64,000 nt of DNA from UBA1081 sp045636025 (lineage in GTDB: Bacteria; Bacillota; Clostridia; Oscillospirales; Acutalibacteraceae), in NCBI GenBank assembly GCA_045636025.1, contig JAZTWP010000056.1:1-64000 (forward strand). Direction: 5' to 3'. Position 1 is the first letter of the stretch. Each line of letters begins with the position of its first letter. The notes beneath the pieces are model-generated. The model made no database searches and was not told the DNA's origin. It saw only the letters and a list, made by a program, of their open reading frames with translations. This document shows, one piece after another, positions 52,020 through 60,481 of the stretch. A program made the position numbers and the translations under genes.

Positions 52020-53909
52020 TTATTTCTCGGGAAGATCCTGAGTGTGTTGATAGTCCTTGGGATTAGCAAGACCTGCTGAACATCTGAGGATGATACGAGC
52101 ATCAGCTGCTGTGAGAACACCGTCACCGTTGATATCTGCATTCTTGAAGTATGCTGTGTCAACTGCGGGATAGGGTTCAAGCTTAGCTGAAATACGAAGA
52201 ACAAGTCTTGCGTCGATAGCGTTGATCTTGCCGTCGCAGTTAGCATCACCGAGGAGATAGGGATCTATATCAGGTGTATCAAATACATCAATGTAATGGG
52301 GCTTAACGTATCTGTTGCAAGCCATGAACTGTCTGTAAATACCGCTGCCTGAGTAAACTGTGATAGTCTTTTCAGCAGTTGCGAGGTATTCAAGGAAGTC
52401 CATTGAGTTGCTTGCTGTATCAAATGTACCGTGCTTCATATTTCTGATGAACCATGTGTTATCGGGAAGAGCACAAGTTGAAGCATCGAGGTAGTGACAG
52501 ATAGCGCCTGCACTGTGTTCGGGATTAAGTGTATCATAAACAGCATTGAGGTGGTTGTGGTTTTCACATTCGCCCTCTGTGTTTCTCTGATCCTTGTTCT
52601 GAGCAGCAGCACCTACGTCGTTAAGGGGGATTGTCCAGCCACCGAAGCTTGAGTAGTATGTATCGATAAGTCCGTCACTCTGTGCAGAGATACCGAAGAG
52701 TTCTTCGTCTGATGCTGAGTTATCACCGATGGGGATAAGCTGAATGTCCCATGAAGAAACAACGTTGATGTTGATGCCTTCTGACTTAGCCTTGTTAAGG
52801 ATTTCTGCAGAGCTTTCCTGAATGTTCTTGTAAGCCTGGATTCTTTCCTGAAGGTCTGAGTTGTAGTCACCGTAAGTTGAATCGTCACTCATGAACATAA
52901 AGTCCATAGCTTCTTCATAGTAATCTGTGGGAACCATTGCCCAGAGACCTGTGAAGTCCTTAAGCATATCTCTGAGATAGTTGTCGTAGAGAGGATCTAC
53001 AACGTGACCCATCATTGCGTTAACGGCTGTGATGAAATCATATGTTTCCCAGTTTTTGTTAAGGATGTAAAGTGAAAGCCAGCCTGCGAACCAAGTTACG
53101 GGGTTATCTGAGAAGTCGTTGACGTAACGAATGAAAGCACTTTCTGTAGCTCTTACCTTTGAGGGCATAATTGAACGTGTAAGTCTGCCTGTGAAAAGGT
53201 CACCGATAAGAGAAGTACCGAGTGCTGCAGAGTTAACTGTAACGAAGTTGTCAATGTCTGCTGTTGCGTTTTCATAGTACTCTGCAATGTAAGCAGTAGC
53301 AACTGATGAACCGAAACCTTCTGAGATGATTGAAACCTGTTCTTTTCTTGAGTTAGCCTTTACAGTCTGAATGAACTCGTCAAGCTTTGCTGCGCTTTCG
53401 ATGGGGTCAATTCTCCAGTCGTATGTGAAAACGTAAACATTGTCATAACCGAGTCTGTCACCCATACCGATACCGATGTTACCAGCGATTGTTTCGAAAT
53501 CGTCTGCTGTGTAGTAGTATGAAAGTGAACGGCTGTAAACCTTGGGGCCGAGATTTTCACTCTTTGATGTGCCGTCACGGTTGAGCTGGATTTTTTCCAT
53601 TGCTTCGTAAACCTGTGAGCCGACGAAGAAGTTCATAACTTCTGTGTATTCACCTGATGCAAGAGCAACAATACCGTCAACGTACATCTGAGCTGTCATA
53701 GCAACCATTGTAAGATCTGAGGGGGGGAATACCTTTGCTGCACCTGTTGTGCCGGGATTTGCGTAGATAGGGTTATTGTCAATACCGTTGATAACGATAA
53801 CGGGATTGCCGTTGTAATCTTCTGCAGCAAAAGCAGTTGCGGAAATGCCCACGAGCATAATAACTGCAAGAATACAGGAAATAACCTTCCTTGAGATTTT
53901 CTTGATCAT
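52020..53909 (-). CDS. secreted dockerin-bearing alpha/beta-hydrolase-fold protein, nucleophile lost
   Basis: A 629-residue exported protein: signal peptide (cut near AFAAE), an alpha/beta-hydrolase-like domain homologous to the 44722 protein (shared CALPDNTWFIRNMKH versus CAFPETTWFFDNQHH), and a C-terminal type I dockerin (GDANCDGKINAIDARLVLR and ADINGDGVLTAADARIILR, both calcium loops intact). The elbow aligned to PISLGG of the paralogue reads SEGFGS, so the Ser nucleophile is Gly. It may be a binding protein rather than an enzyme. ATG 53909 was chosen because AAGGAGG lies upstream. It should be held on the cell surface through a cohesin. Confidence 0.82.
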   Translation of the reverse strand: MIKKISRKVISCILAVIMLVGISATAFAAEDYNGNPVIVINGIDNNPIYANPGTTGAAKVFPPSDLTMVAMTAQMYVDGIVALASGEYTEVMNFFVGSQVYEAMEKIQLNRDGTSKSENLGPKVYSRSLSYYYTADDFETIAGNIGIGMGDRLGYDNVYVFTYDWRIDPIESAAKLDEFIQTVKANSRKEQVSIISEGFGSSVATAYIAEYYENATADIDNFVTVNSAALGTSLIGDLFTGRLTRSIMPSKVRATESAFIRYVNDFSDNPVTWFAGWLSLYILNKNWETYDFITAVNAMMGHVVDPLYDNYLRDMLKDFTGLWAMVPTDYYEEAMDFMFMSDDSTYGDYNSDLQERIQAYKNIQESSAEILNKAKSEGININVVSSWDIQLIPIGDNSASDEELFGISAQSDGLIDTYYSSFGGWTIPLNDVGAAAQNKDQRNTEGECENHNHLNAVYDTLNPEHSAGAICHYLDASTCALPDNTWFIRNMKHGTFDTASNSMDFLEYLATAEKTITVYSGSGIYRQFMACNRYVKPHYIDVFDTPDIDPYLLGDANCDGKINAIDARLVLRISAKLEPYPAVDTAYFKNADINGDGVLTAADARIILRCSAGLANPKDYQHTQDLPEK

Positions 53910-53919
53910 AAGTTTTTCC

Positions 53920-53975
53920 TCCTTATGGTTTAACGGGGTTAACCGTTTATATGTATCCGGACTACACGGTAGTCC
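53920..53975 (-). promoter_or_regulatory. hairpin-containing 5' untranslated region of the dockerin-hydrolase gene
   Basis: A likely promoter, TTGCAT (54016-54021) and TATAAT (53993-53998) with a 17-nt spacer, gives a leader of about 75 nt. It holds a perfect GGACTAC-CGT-GTAGTCC hairpin (53959-53975) and GGTTAAC...GTTAAACC just before the ribosome binding site. This could be an operator or an mRNA-stabilising structure. Confidence 0.5.
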
Positions 53976-54078
53976 AATATATTTACTCAAGTATTATATA
54001 ATATAAAAATAAATAATGCAAGAGTATTTTTATTATTTATTAAAAATAATATCAAAAGTTTTTACTTTCGTAACAATT

Positions 54079-54765
54079 TTAAGCATCTTTCACACTAAGT
54101 GCGAGTCTGAATGCCACATTGAGGATGAAAATCGCCGCAAGAATGATAAGAATTACAGTGAAAGCGTGGCTCAGCTCAAGAATTCTTATGTCGAAATCGA
54201 GATACTTGAGCACACTCTTGTAGCTTGCGAGTGCGGGTACGCCCGTGAGAAGAGTTGTGACGGATGTGACACCTGAAATAAGAGGAGCCACAGCATTTGC
54301 GAAAATTATCTTTGATGTGATGCCTGATGCAAGTGCAAGAGCTGATGTTACGCAGGGAACTGTGATTTTCTTTGCAAATGCGCCTGCAACCATTGTCACA
54401 AATGTGAAAAATATTGCCGCAAGGAAGAATGATGCAAAGAGAATGAACTGAGTCTTCATTTCTTCGGGCACAACAGAGAAATCGAATCCTGCAAAAGCTC
54501 CGTTTGCACTCTCGCCCATAAACATTTCGTAAAGGTCGGGAATTGTGTAGAATTCGGGAAGATTCTCGATATTTATGCCCGTTACGTTTTCGATGATTGT
54601 GTTGACGTCAAATGCGTCACCGAGAAGACCGCCTATCAATGACACAAGCTGATTGCCTGAGCCGATGCTGACCTTTGCAATGAATCTGAACATAGGCAGA
54701 AAGAACACCACGGGAATAATTGCAAGTCCTGCAATAAGATTTGAGATTTTATAAGCAATTTTCAT
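54079..54765 (-). CDS. membrane protein of unknown function downstream of glnS
   Basis: A 228-residue protein with an N-terminal membrane helix, an extracellular segment of about 75 residues, and three further membrane helices, the last near the C-terminus. I recognise no family. It starts 4 nt after the glnS stop and is surely cotranscribed with glnS and gltX. No role in translation can be inferred from sequence; the link may be only transcriptional. Confidence 0.7.
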   Translation of the reverse strand: MKIAYKISNLIAGLAIIPVVFFLPMFRFIAKVSIGSGNQLVSLIGGLLGDAFDVNTIIENVTGINIENLPEFYTIPDLYEMFMGESANGAFAGFDFSVVPEEMKTQFILFASFFLAAIFFTFVTMVAGAFAKKITVPCVTSALALASGITSKIIFANAVAPLISGVTSVTTLLTGVPALASYKSVLKYLDFDIRILELSHAFTVILIILAAIFILNVAFRLALSVKDA

Positions 54766-54769
54766 AATA

Positions 54770-56422
54770 TCACTTCCATGATGAATTGAGCTGAACTGTT
54801 CTGTTGAGCACGATTTTTTCGTCAGATGAATCCTTGTCTACGCAGAAGTATCCCTGACGCATAAACTGGAATGTGTCACCTGCTTTGAGGTCAGAAAGAC
54901 CGCCTTCAAGGAGACATTCCGTTACGATAAGTGAATCGGGATTGAGGTTGTTTGTGAAGTCACCGTTTGATTCGTCAGAGGGGTTGGGAACGTTGAAAAG
55001 TCTGTCATAAAGACGCACTTCTGCCTTCTTGCAGTCAGCAGCGTTTACCCAATGGATTGTGCCCTTTACCTTTCTGCCGTCAGGTGAGTTGCCGCCTCTT
55101 GACTCGGGGTCATAAGTGCAGTGAACGCAGGTAACTTCGCCGTTTTCGTCAACATCGTAGCCCACGCATTTTACAAAATATGCACCCTTGAGACGCACTT
55201 CGTTGCCGGGGAAGAGTCTGAAATACTTCTTGGGAGGTTCAATCATAAAGTCGCTCTTTTCGATGTAAAGCTCCTTGCCGAAAACAACCTCTCTCTTGCC
55301 CATTTCGGGATGGTCGGGGTGAATATCTGTTTCGAGTGTGTCTGAGAAATCGTCGGGCATATTGTCAATAACAACCTTGAGAGGCTCAAGAACAGCCATT
55401 GCTCTGGGAGCAGATGCGTTAAGGCAATCTCTTACGCAGGACTCAAGAAGACCGTAGTCAACAACGCTGTTTGCCTTTGAAACACCGATTTTGTCAACGA
55501 AATCACGGATAGCCTGAGCAGGGTAGCCACGTCTTCTCATACCGCAGAGTGTAGCCATTCTGGGGTCATCCCAGCCGTTTACGATGCCTGATGTAACAAG
55601 CTTCATGCACTTTCTCTTACTTGTAAGGCAGTAATTGAGGTTGAGTCTTGCAAACTCAATCTGACGGGGAGGCTCTGCAAAGCCGATTTCCTTTACAAAC
55701 CAGTCATAAACTGCTCTGTTATTTTCAAATTCAAGTGTGCAGAGAGAGTATGTTACCTCTTCTCTTGCGTCTGAAAGGGGGTGTACGAAGTCGTACATAG
55801 GATAAATACACCACTTGTCACCTGTCTGGTGGTGGTTTACGTACATAATTCTGTAGATAACGGGGTCACGCATAACGATGTTGGGTGACGCCATATCGAT
55901 TTTTGCTCTGAGAACGTGGCTTCCCTCGGGGAATTCACCGTTCTTCATTCTTTCAAAGAGGTCAAGGTTTTCTTCAACACTTCTGTCACGGTAGGGGCTG
56001 TTTTTGCCGGGCTCTGTGAGTGTACCTCTGTACTCTCTCATTTCCTCTGCAGTAAGGTCGCAGACGTATGCCTTGCCCTTTTTGATGAGCTTGATTGCAC
56101 ATTCGTAAACGAAATCAAAGTAGTCTGATGCGTAGTAGACATTTGCCCACTTGTAGCCGAGCCATTCAATGTCTTCCTTGATAGCATCGATGTACTCTGT
56201 GTCTTCCTTTGAGGGGTTTGAGTCGTCAAGACGGAGATTACAGATACCGCCGTACTTTTCGGCAGTTGAGAAGTCAATGCAGATAGCCTTTGCGTGGCCG
56301 ATATGAAGATAACCGTTGGGTTCGGGAGGGAAACGTGTCTGCACTCTTGTGTTGATGCCCTCACGGAGCTCATAGTCAATTATGTCGTGAATAAAATTTG
56401 AAGGTCTTGTGATTTCTTCCAT
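54770..56422 (-). CDS. glnS: glutaminyl-tRNA synthetase
   Basis: A 550-residue class I synthetase that charges tRNA-Gln directly. The HIGH motif is HIGH itself at residues 40-43 (FPPEPNGYLHIGHAKA) and the KMSKS-type motif reads TSKRKCM near residue 270. The C-terminal half has the anticodon-binding beta-barrels typical of GlnRS (YFVKCVGYDVDENGEV). Its start is 21 nt after the gltX stop. Its presence means the organism need not depend only on the transamidation route for Gln-tRNA. Confidence 0.96.
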   Translation of the reverse strand: MEEITRPSNFIHDIIDYELREGINTRVQTRFPPEPNGYLHIGHAKAICIDFSTAEKYGGICNLRLDDSNPSKEDTEYIDAIKEDIEWLGYKWANVYYASDYFDFVYECAIKLIKKGKAYVCDLTAEEMREYRGTLTEPGKNSPYRDRSVEENLDLFERMKNGEFPEGSHVLRAKIDMASPNIVMRDPVIYRIMYVNHHQTGDKWCIYPMYDFVHPLSDAREEVTYSLCTLEFENNRAVYDWFVKEIGFAEPPRQIEFARLNLNYCLTSKRKCMKLVTSGIVNGWDDPRMATLCGMRRRGYPAQAIRDFVDKIGVSKANSVVDYGLLESCVRDCLNASAPRAMAVLEPLKVVIDNMPDDFSDTLETDIHPDHPEMGKREVVFGKELYIEKSDFMIEPPKKYFRLFPGNEVRLKGAYFVKCVGYDVDENGEVTCVHCTYDPESRGGNSPDGRKVKGTIHWVNAADCKKAEVRLYDRLFNVPNPSDESNGDFTNNLNPDSLIVTECLLEGGLSDLKAGDTFQFMRQGYFCVDKDSSDEKIVLNRTVQLNSSWK

Positions 56423-56443
56423 TGTATTTGCGTCCTTTCGGAA

Positions 56444-58102
56444 TTAAATGTTTTCGATAGTTTTATTGAGTCTTTCTGCAACTTTTTCTTTGCCGAGAAG
56501 CTTCATAATCATATAGAGGTCGGGTGTGTTTGTACGGCTTGTGACAGCAACTCTGATAACGGTTGAAATGTCACCTACGTGCCCCTTGAAAGCATCGGGA
56601 TTCTTCTTGAATTCCTTGACATTGGGAGTAAAGCCGAGAGGTTCGCACATATCCTTGATTTTTGCAAACCAGGTATCCTTATCGTCTGCATCGTCATAGA
56701 TTTCAGCATACTTTGCAAGGATAGCCTTTGCGTCATCTGAAGCGATGTTTGCGGGCATTGTGTAGTCGGGAGCGTAAAGCTCGTCAAAGAAATATGAAAT
56801 ATAGTCCTTAACCTGAGACCACTGTGAAATATCCTTTCTGGGCTTGGGATTTTCACGGTCTATGTTAAGGATATTTTTTGAGAATCCGCTGTCTGCCGTG
56901 ATGATGTTATAAAACTCTTCATCATACTGTTTTGCCCATTTTTCAACGTAATCGTATACCTGCTGAGCAGTCATAACTGAGATGACATTCTTACTTACGT
57001 CTGTAAGTTTTACAAGGTCAAAGAGACAACCGCTGGAGCTCATTTTCTTGAGATTGAAGGGGAATTCGAAGATGTCTGCTGTGGGGTTTGCACGTCTCCA
57101 GTCTTCGAAATTTGAGTTGAGAAGAGTAACGAGATATTCGAGCACACTTTCCTTGGGGAAGCCCTTTTCTACGAAATAGCTTACTGCTGCTTCGGGGTCT
57201 TTTCTCTTGGAAAGTTTACGCTTTGTGCCGTCTTCTTCATCTATTTTCATAACCTGAGGAGTGTGTGCATACTTGGGCACTTTGTATCCGCATGCCTTGA
57301 AAAGTGCAATGTGCTTGGGTACTGATGAAATCCATTCTTCACCACGGATAACGTGAGTTGTTCTCATAAAATGGTCATCGCAGACGTGTGCAAAATGGTA
57401 TGTGGGCACACCGTCAGACTTGAGAAGAACTTCATCAATTATGTTTTCGGGCATCTCAATTTTGCCTCTGATAACGTCTTCAAAAACAACCTTGTTGTCT
57501 TCGCTTCCGGGTGCTCTGAAACGCAGTACATAGGGCATTCCTGCGTCAAGTTTTGCCTTGATTTCATCAAAAGTGAGGTCACGGCACTTTGCCCATTTTC
57601 CGAAGTAACCCCAGATTGAAGTACTCTCTGTTTCCTGCTTTTCACGCATTGCGGAAAGCTCTTCCGCTGTGCAGAAACAAGGGTATGCAAGCCCCTCTTT
57701 GACGAGTGATTTTGCAACTGTCTTGTAAATTTCAACTCTCTGACTCTGAGTGTAGGGGCCGTATTCACCCTCTTCTGTGCCGAAGCCTGTTACACCTTCA
57801 TCAAAGCCGACACCGAATGCGTCAAAACCGTTGATGATGGCAGAAACACCGTCATCAATTTCACGCTTTTTGTCTGTGTCTTCAATTCTTAAATATGAAA
57901 CACCCTTTGTAGCTTTTGAGGTCATAACGTCTGTAAGCGCACCGAAAAGACCGCCTATGTGAAGATAACCTGTGGGGCTGGGTGCAAAACGTGTTACCCT
58001 TGCGCCCTCGGGAAGCTGTCTGGGAGGATATTTTTCTTCAAAATCCTGTGGAGTTTTTGTTATATCGGGAAACAAAAGCTCACTTAATGCGTTGTAATCC
58101 AT
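56444..58102 (-). CDS. gltX: glutamyl-tRNA synthetase
   Basis: A 552-residue class I synthetase. The HIGH-type motif is HIGG (residues 48-51 in APSPTGYLHIGG) and the KMSKS-type motif is KLSKRKDPEA near residue 290. It carries an N-terminal extension of about 35 residues and a helical C-terminal anticodon domain. AGGAG lies before the ATG. A candidate promoter, TTTACT (58409-58414) and TATACT (58386-58391), lies beyond two hairpin repeats, which would put those repeats in its 5' leader. No T-box was seen. Confidence 0.95.
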   Translation of the reverse strand: MDYNALSELLFPDITKTPQDFEEKYPPRQLPEGARVTRFAPSPTGYLHIGGLFGALTDVMTSKATKGVSYLRIEDTDKKREIDDGVSAIINGFDAFGVGFDEGVTGFGTEEGEYGPYTQSQRVEIYKTVAKSLVKEGLAYPCFCTAEELSAMREKQETESTSIWGYFGKWAKCRDLTFDEIKAKLDAGMPYVLRFRAPGSEDNKVVFEDVIRGKIEMPENIIDEVLLKSDGVPTYHFAHVCDDHFMRTTHVIRGEEWISSVPKHIALFKACGYKVPKYAHTPQVMKIDEEDGTKRKLSKRKDPEAAVSYFVEKGFPKESVLEYLVTLLNSNFEDWRRANPTADIFEFPFNLKKMSSSGCLFDLVKLTDVSKNVISVMTAQQVYDYVEKWAKQYDEEFYNIITADSGFSKNILNIDRENPKPRKDISQWSQVKDYISYFFDELYAPDYTMPANIASDDAKAILAKYAEIYDDADDKDTWFAKIKDMCEPLGFTPNVKEFKKNPDAFKGHVGDISTVIRVAVTSRTNTPDLYMIMKLLGKEKVAERLNKTIENI

Positions 58103-58158
58103 ATATTTTTCTCCTTTATCAATGCATAATTCATAATTGATTTGTTTGCAGAATCCTT

Positions 58159-58235
58159 GTAGGGAACGCTCCCCAGAGCGTTCCGCGGATTCTGATAAAA
58201 CTTCAGGACGGACCGATCAGGGGATCGGTCCCTAC
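58159..58235. repeat. interspersed hairpin element, short copy F1
   Basis: A 77-bp short-form element, GTAGGG...CCCTAC, with hairpins GGAACGCTC-CCCA-GAGCGTTCC and GGACCGATC-AGGG-GATCGGTCC around a 24-nt centre. It is the first of a tandem pair. Confidence 0.85.
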
Positions 58236-58264
58236 ACCGATACCAATCAGTCTGCAGAATTCTT

Positions 58265-58340
58265 GTAGGGAACGATGCCCACATCGTTCCGCGGATTCTG
58301 ATAAAACTTCAGGCGGACCGATCAGGGGATCGGTCCCTAC
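58265..58340. repeat. interspersed hairpin element, short copy F2
   Basis: A 76-bp element almost identical to F1 except that the left hairpin is GGAACGATG-CCCA-CATCGTTCC: both arms changed together. It is followed by the divergent promoters of gltX and the ATP-grasp operon; nothing else was seen in this gap. Confidence 0.85.
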
Positions 58341-58385
58341 ACCTTATAACCGAATTTCTGCAATATTTCTCCACTATAATTTATT

Positions 58386-58414
58386 AGTATAAAACAAAAT
58401 GTATAAAAAGTAAA
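58386..58414 (-). promoter_or_regulatory. candidate promoter for the gltX-glnS operon
   Basis: On the minus strand TTTACT (58409-58414) and TATACT (58386-58391) with a 17-nt spacer. If used, the mRNA leader carries both F repeats. Confidence 0.5.
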
Positions 58415-58448
58415 TACTAAAAATAAATATTTTATAGGGCGGAAGTGA

Positions 58449-58476
58449 TTGACATAACCGAAAAATATGGTACAAT
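58449..58476 (+). promoter_or_regulatory. promoter of the ATP-grasp/racemase/asparagine synthetase operon
   Basis: TTGACA (58449-58454) and TACAAT (58471-58476), 16-nt spacer, about 43 nt before the first start codon. Confidence 0.75.
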
Positions 58477-58519
58477 AAAATGTAATGATTTTTGATAATT
58501 ATTAAAGGAAGTTATATAT

Positions 58520-59773
58520 ATGAAATTAGTTGAAAGAGAGTTTATGCCCGTTATTCTCGGTGCAGACATTACCTGTTACAGCCTTGTGAGAACATTCCAC
58601 GAGGAATACGGCATCAAGTCACTTGTTATCAGCCAGAGAAGAGCAAGAATTATTTCAGAAAGCAAAATTGCAGAAAACCGTGTTATCCCCGGTCTTGACG
58701 ATGAGGCTTACCTTGTTGAAAAGCTTGTTGAAATCGGCAAAGAGTTCAAGGGAAAGAAGAAGCTTATCCTTATGGGTTGCGGTGACTTCTACGTACGCAA
58801 CTTTGTTGATAACAAAGAGGTGCTCGGTGAATATTACATCATTCCTTACATCGATAAGGAGCTTATGGACGAAATCGTGCTCAAGGACAAGTTCTATGAA
58901 ATCTGCGACAGACTGAGTATTGACCATCCGAAAACATTTGTATATAACTGCGGTGAAGAAAATGAGCTGAATTTTGATTTTCCGTATCCCGTTATTGCAA
59001 AAACAGCAAACTCAGCACTTTATCACTATGCTGAATTCCCCGGCAAGAAAAAGGTTTTCCGTTTCTATAACGAAGCAGACCTTCGTGAAATGCTTAAAAA
59101 CCTTGAAACATCAAGCTATGATTATAAATTCCTCATTCAGGACTGCATTCCCGGTGATGACTCAAATATGAGAGTTCTCACCTGCTATTGTGACAGAAAT
59201 TCAAAGGTTCAGTTTGCGGCACTCGGTCATTGTCTTCTTGAAGACCATACTCCCTCTGCCATCGGCAACCCCGTTGCAATTATCAATGAGGTTGACAAAA
59301 ACGGAATCGTTGAAGCTGCAACACGCTTCCTTGAGGATATCGGCTACAAGGGCTTTGCAAACTTCGATATCAAGTATGACGAAAGAAACGGAACATATAA
59401 TTTCTTTGAAATAAACGTAAGACTCGGCAGAAGTAACTTCTACGTAACAGGCAGCGGTTTCAACACTGTAAAATGGATCGTTGATGACCTTATCTACGGC
59501 AAAGACCTCGAATACACCGTTGCTGACAGAGAAAACCTCTTCACAGTTGTGCCCTACGGCATAATTATGCGTTATCTTAAAAACAAAGAACTCCGCAAAA
59601 AGGTAAGAAAACTCTGGTTCAGCGGAAAAGTCAGCTATCCTCTCTTCTACAAACCCGATATGAGCCTCAGGAGAGCTTTCTATGTCTTTGCGGCTTACAT
59701 CAATCAGTACAGAAAGTACCTTAAGGTTGAAAAGCAGGAAAAAGCAGAAATGAAAAACAGGGTGACACAGTAA
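58520..59773 (+). CDS. ATP-grasp ligase, probable D-aspartate ligase for peptidoglycan
   Basis: A 417-residue cytoplasmic ATP-grasp enzyme. The N-terminal PVILGADITCYSLVRTFHEEYG resembles the carboxylate-amine ligase/Aslfm group, followed by an ATP-grasp core with FPYPVIAKTANS, then FANFDIKYDER and FFEINVRLGRSN supplying the Mg2+-binding acidic residues. The next genes encode aspartate racemase (start overlapping its stop, TAATG) and asparagine synthetase. In Enterococcus faecium, Aslfm joins D-Asp to the Lys of peptidoglycan precursors. The same role is inferred here from homology plus context; the substrate is not proven. Confidence 0.75.
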   Translation: MKLVEREFMPVILGADITCYSLVRTFHEEYGIKSLVISQRRARIISESKIAENRVIPGLDDEAYLVEKLVEIGKEFKGKKKLILMGCGDFYVRNFVDNKEVLGEYYIIPYIDKELMDEIVLKDKFYEICDRLSIDHPKTFVYNCGEENELNFDFPYPVIAKTANSALYHYAEFPGKKKVFRFYNEADLREMLKNLETSSYDYKFLIQDCIPGDDSNMRVLTCYCDRNSKVQFAALGHCLLEDHTPSAIGNPVAIINEVDKNGIVEAATRFLEDIGYKGFANFDIKYDERNGTYNFFEINVRLGRSNFYVTGSGFNTVKWIVDDLIYGKDLEYTVADRENLFTVVPYGIIMRYLKNKELRKKVRKLWFSGKVSYPLFYKPDMSLRRAFYVFAAYINQYRKYLKVEKQEKAEMKNRVTQ

Positions 59774-60480
59774 TGTCTGAAAAAATTCTGGGTGTTTTAG
59801 GCGGTCTCGGCCCTCTTGCAACGGTCTATTTTATGGATCTTATCGTTAAAATGACCGAGGCAAAAAAAGATCAGGATCATATCTCAATGATTGTCCTCAA
59901 TCACGCCGCCATTCCCGACAGAACCGAATATATACTCGACAACTCAAAACCGAATCCCTTGCCGACGATGATTGAAGACGCAAAAAAGCTTCAGGCGGCA
60001 GGTTCGGCTTATGTCGTTATGCCCTGCAACACAGCACACTTCTTCTATGAACAGATTCAGAAGAATCTTTCAATCCCTATGCTCAATATCATTGAAGAAA
60101 CGGTAAAAGAGTCCTGCGAAAAGGGTGTAAAAAAGCTTGGTATCCTTGCAACAAAGGGCACCGTCTCCGCAGGTTCATATCAGAATATGTGCGAAAAATA
60201 CGGCATTGAGTGGGCTGTTCCCTCTGCCGAAGATGAACAGTCGCTGATGAACATTATCTACAGTCAGGTCAAGGCAGGTAAAGAAATCAATATCAGCGAA
60301 TTTTTAAGAATTGTTGAGAATATGAAAGCAAACGGTTGCGATGCCGTGACTCTCGGCTGTACGGAGCTTTCTGTTATAAATAAAGACTTTGAACTTCACA
60401 GAGGCGATATTATTGACTCACTTGAAGTGCTTGCAAGACGAAGCATAGAATTGTGCGGAAAGAAAGTTAAGGTGAATTGA
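59773..60480 (+). CDS. racD: aspartate/glutamate racemase family protein
   Basis: A 235-residue PLP-independent racemase that should convert L-Asp to D-Asp. The two catalytic Cys residues are C85 (VVMPCNTAHF) and C196 (LGCTELS). The start LGVLGGLGPLAT is typical of the aspartate racemase branch. It is translationally coupled to the ligase. Together they fit D-Asp supply for cell-wall cross-bridges. Confidence 0.88.
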   Translation: MSEKILGVLGGLGPLATVYFMDLIVKMTEAKKDQDHISMIVLNHAAIPDRTEYILDNSKPNPLPTMIEDAKKLQAAGSAYVVMPCNTAHFFYEQIQKNLSIPMLNIIEETVKESCEKGVKKLGILATKGTVSAGSYQNMCEKYGIEWAVPSAEDEQSLMNIIYSQVKAGKEINISEFLRIVENMKANGCDAVTLGCTELSVINKDFELHRGDIIDSLEVLARRSIELCGKKVKVN

Positions 60481-60481
60481 A

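Noticed and set aside
58103..58385. T-box or tRNA-like leader before gltX
   Set aside because: No T-box core sequence or specifier loop was seen; the hairpins belong to the interspersed repeat family.
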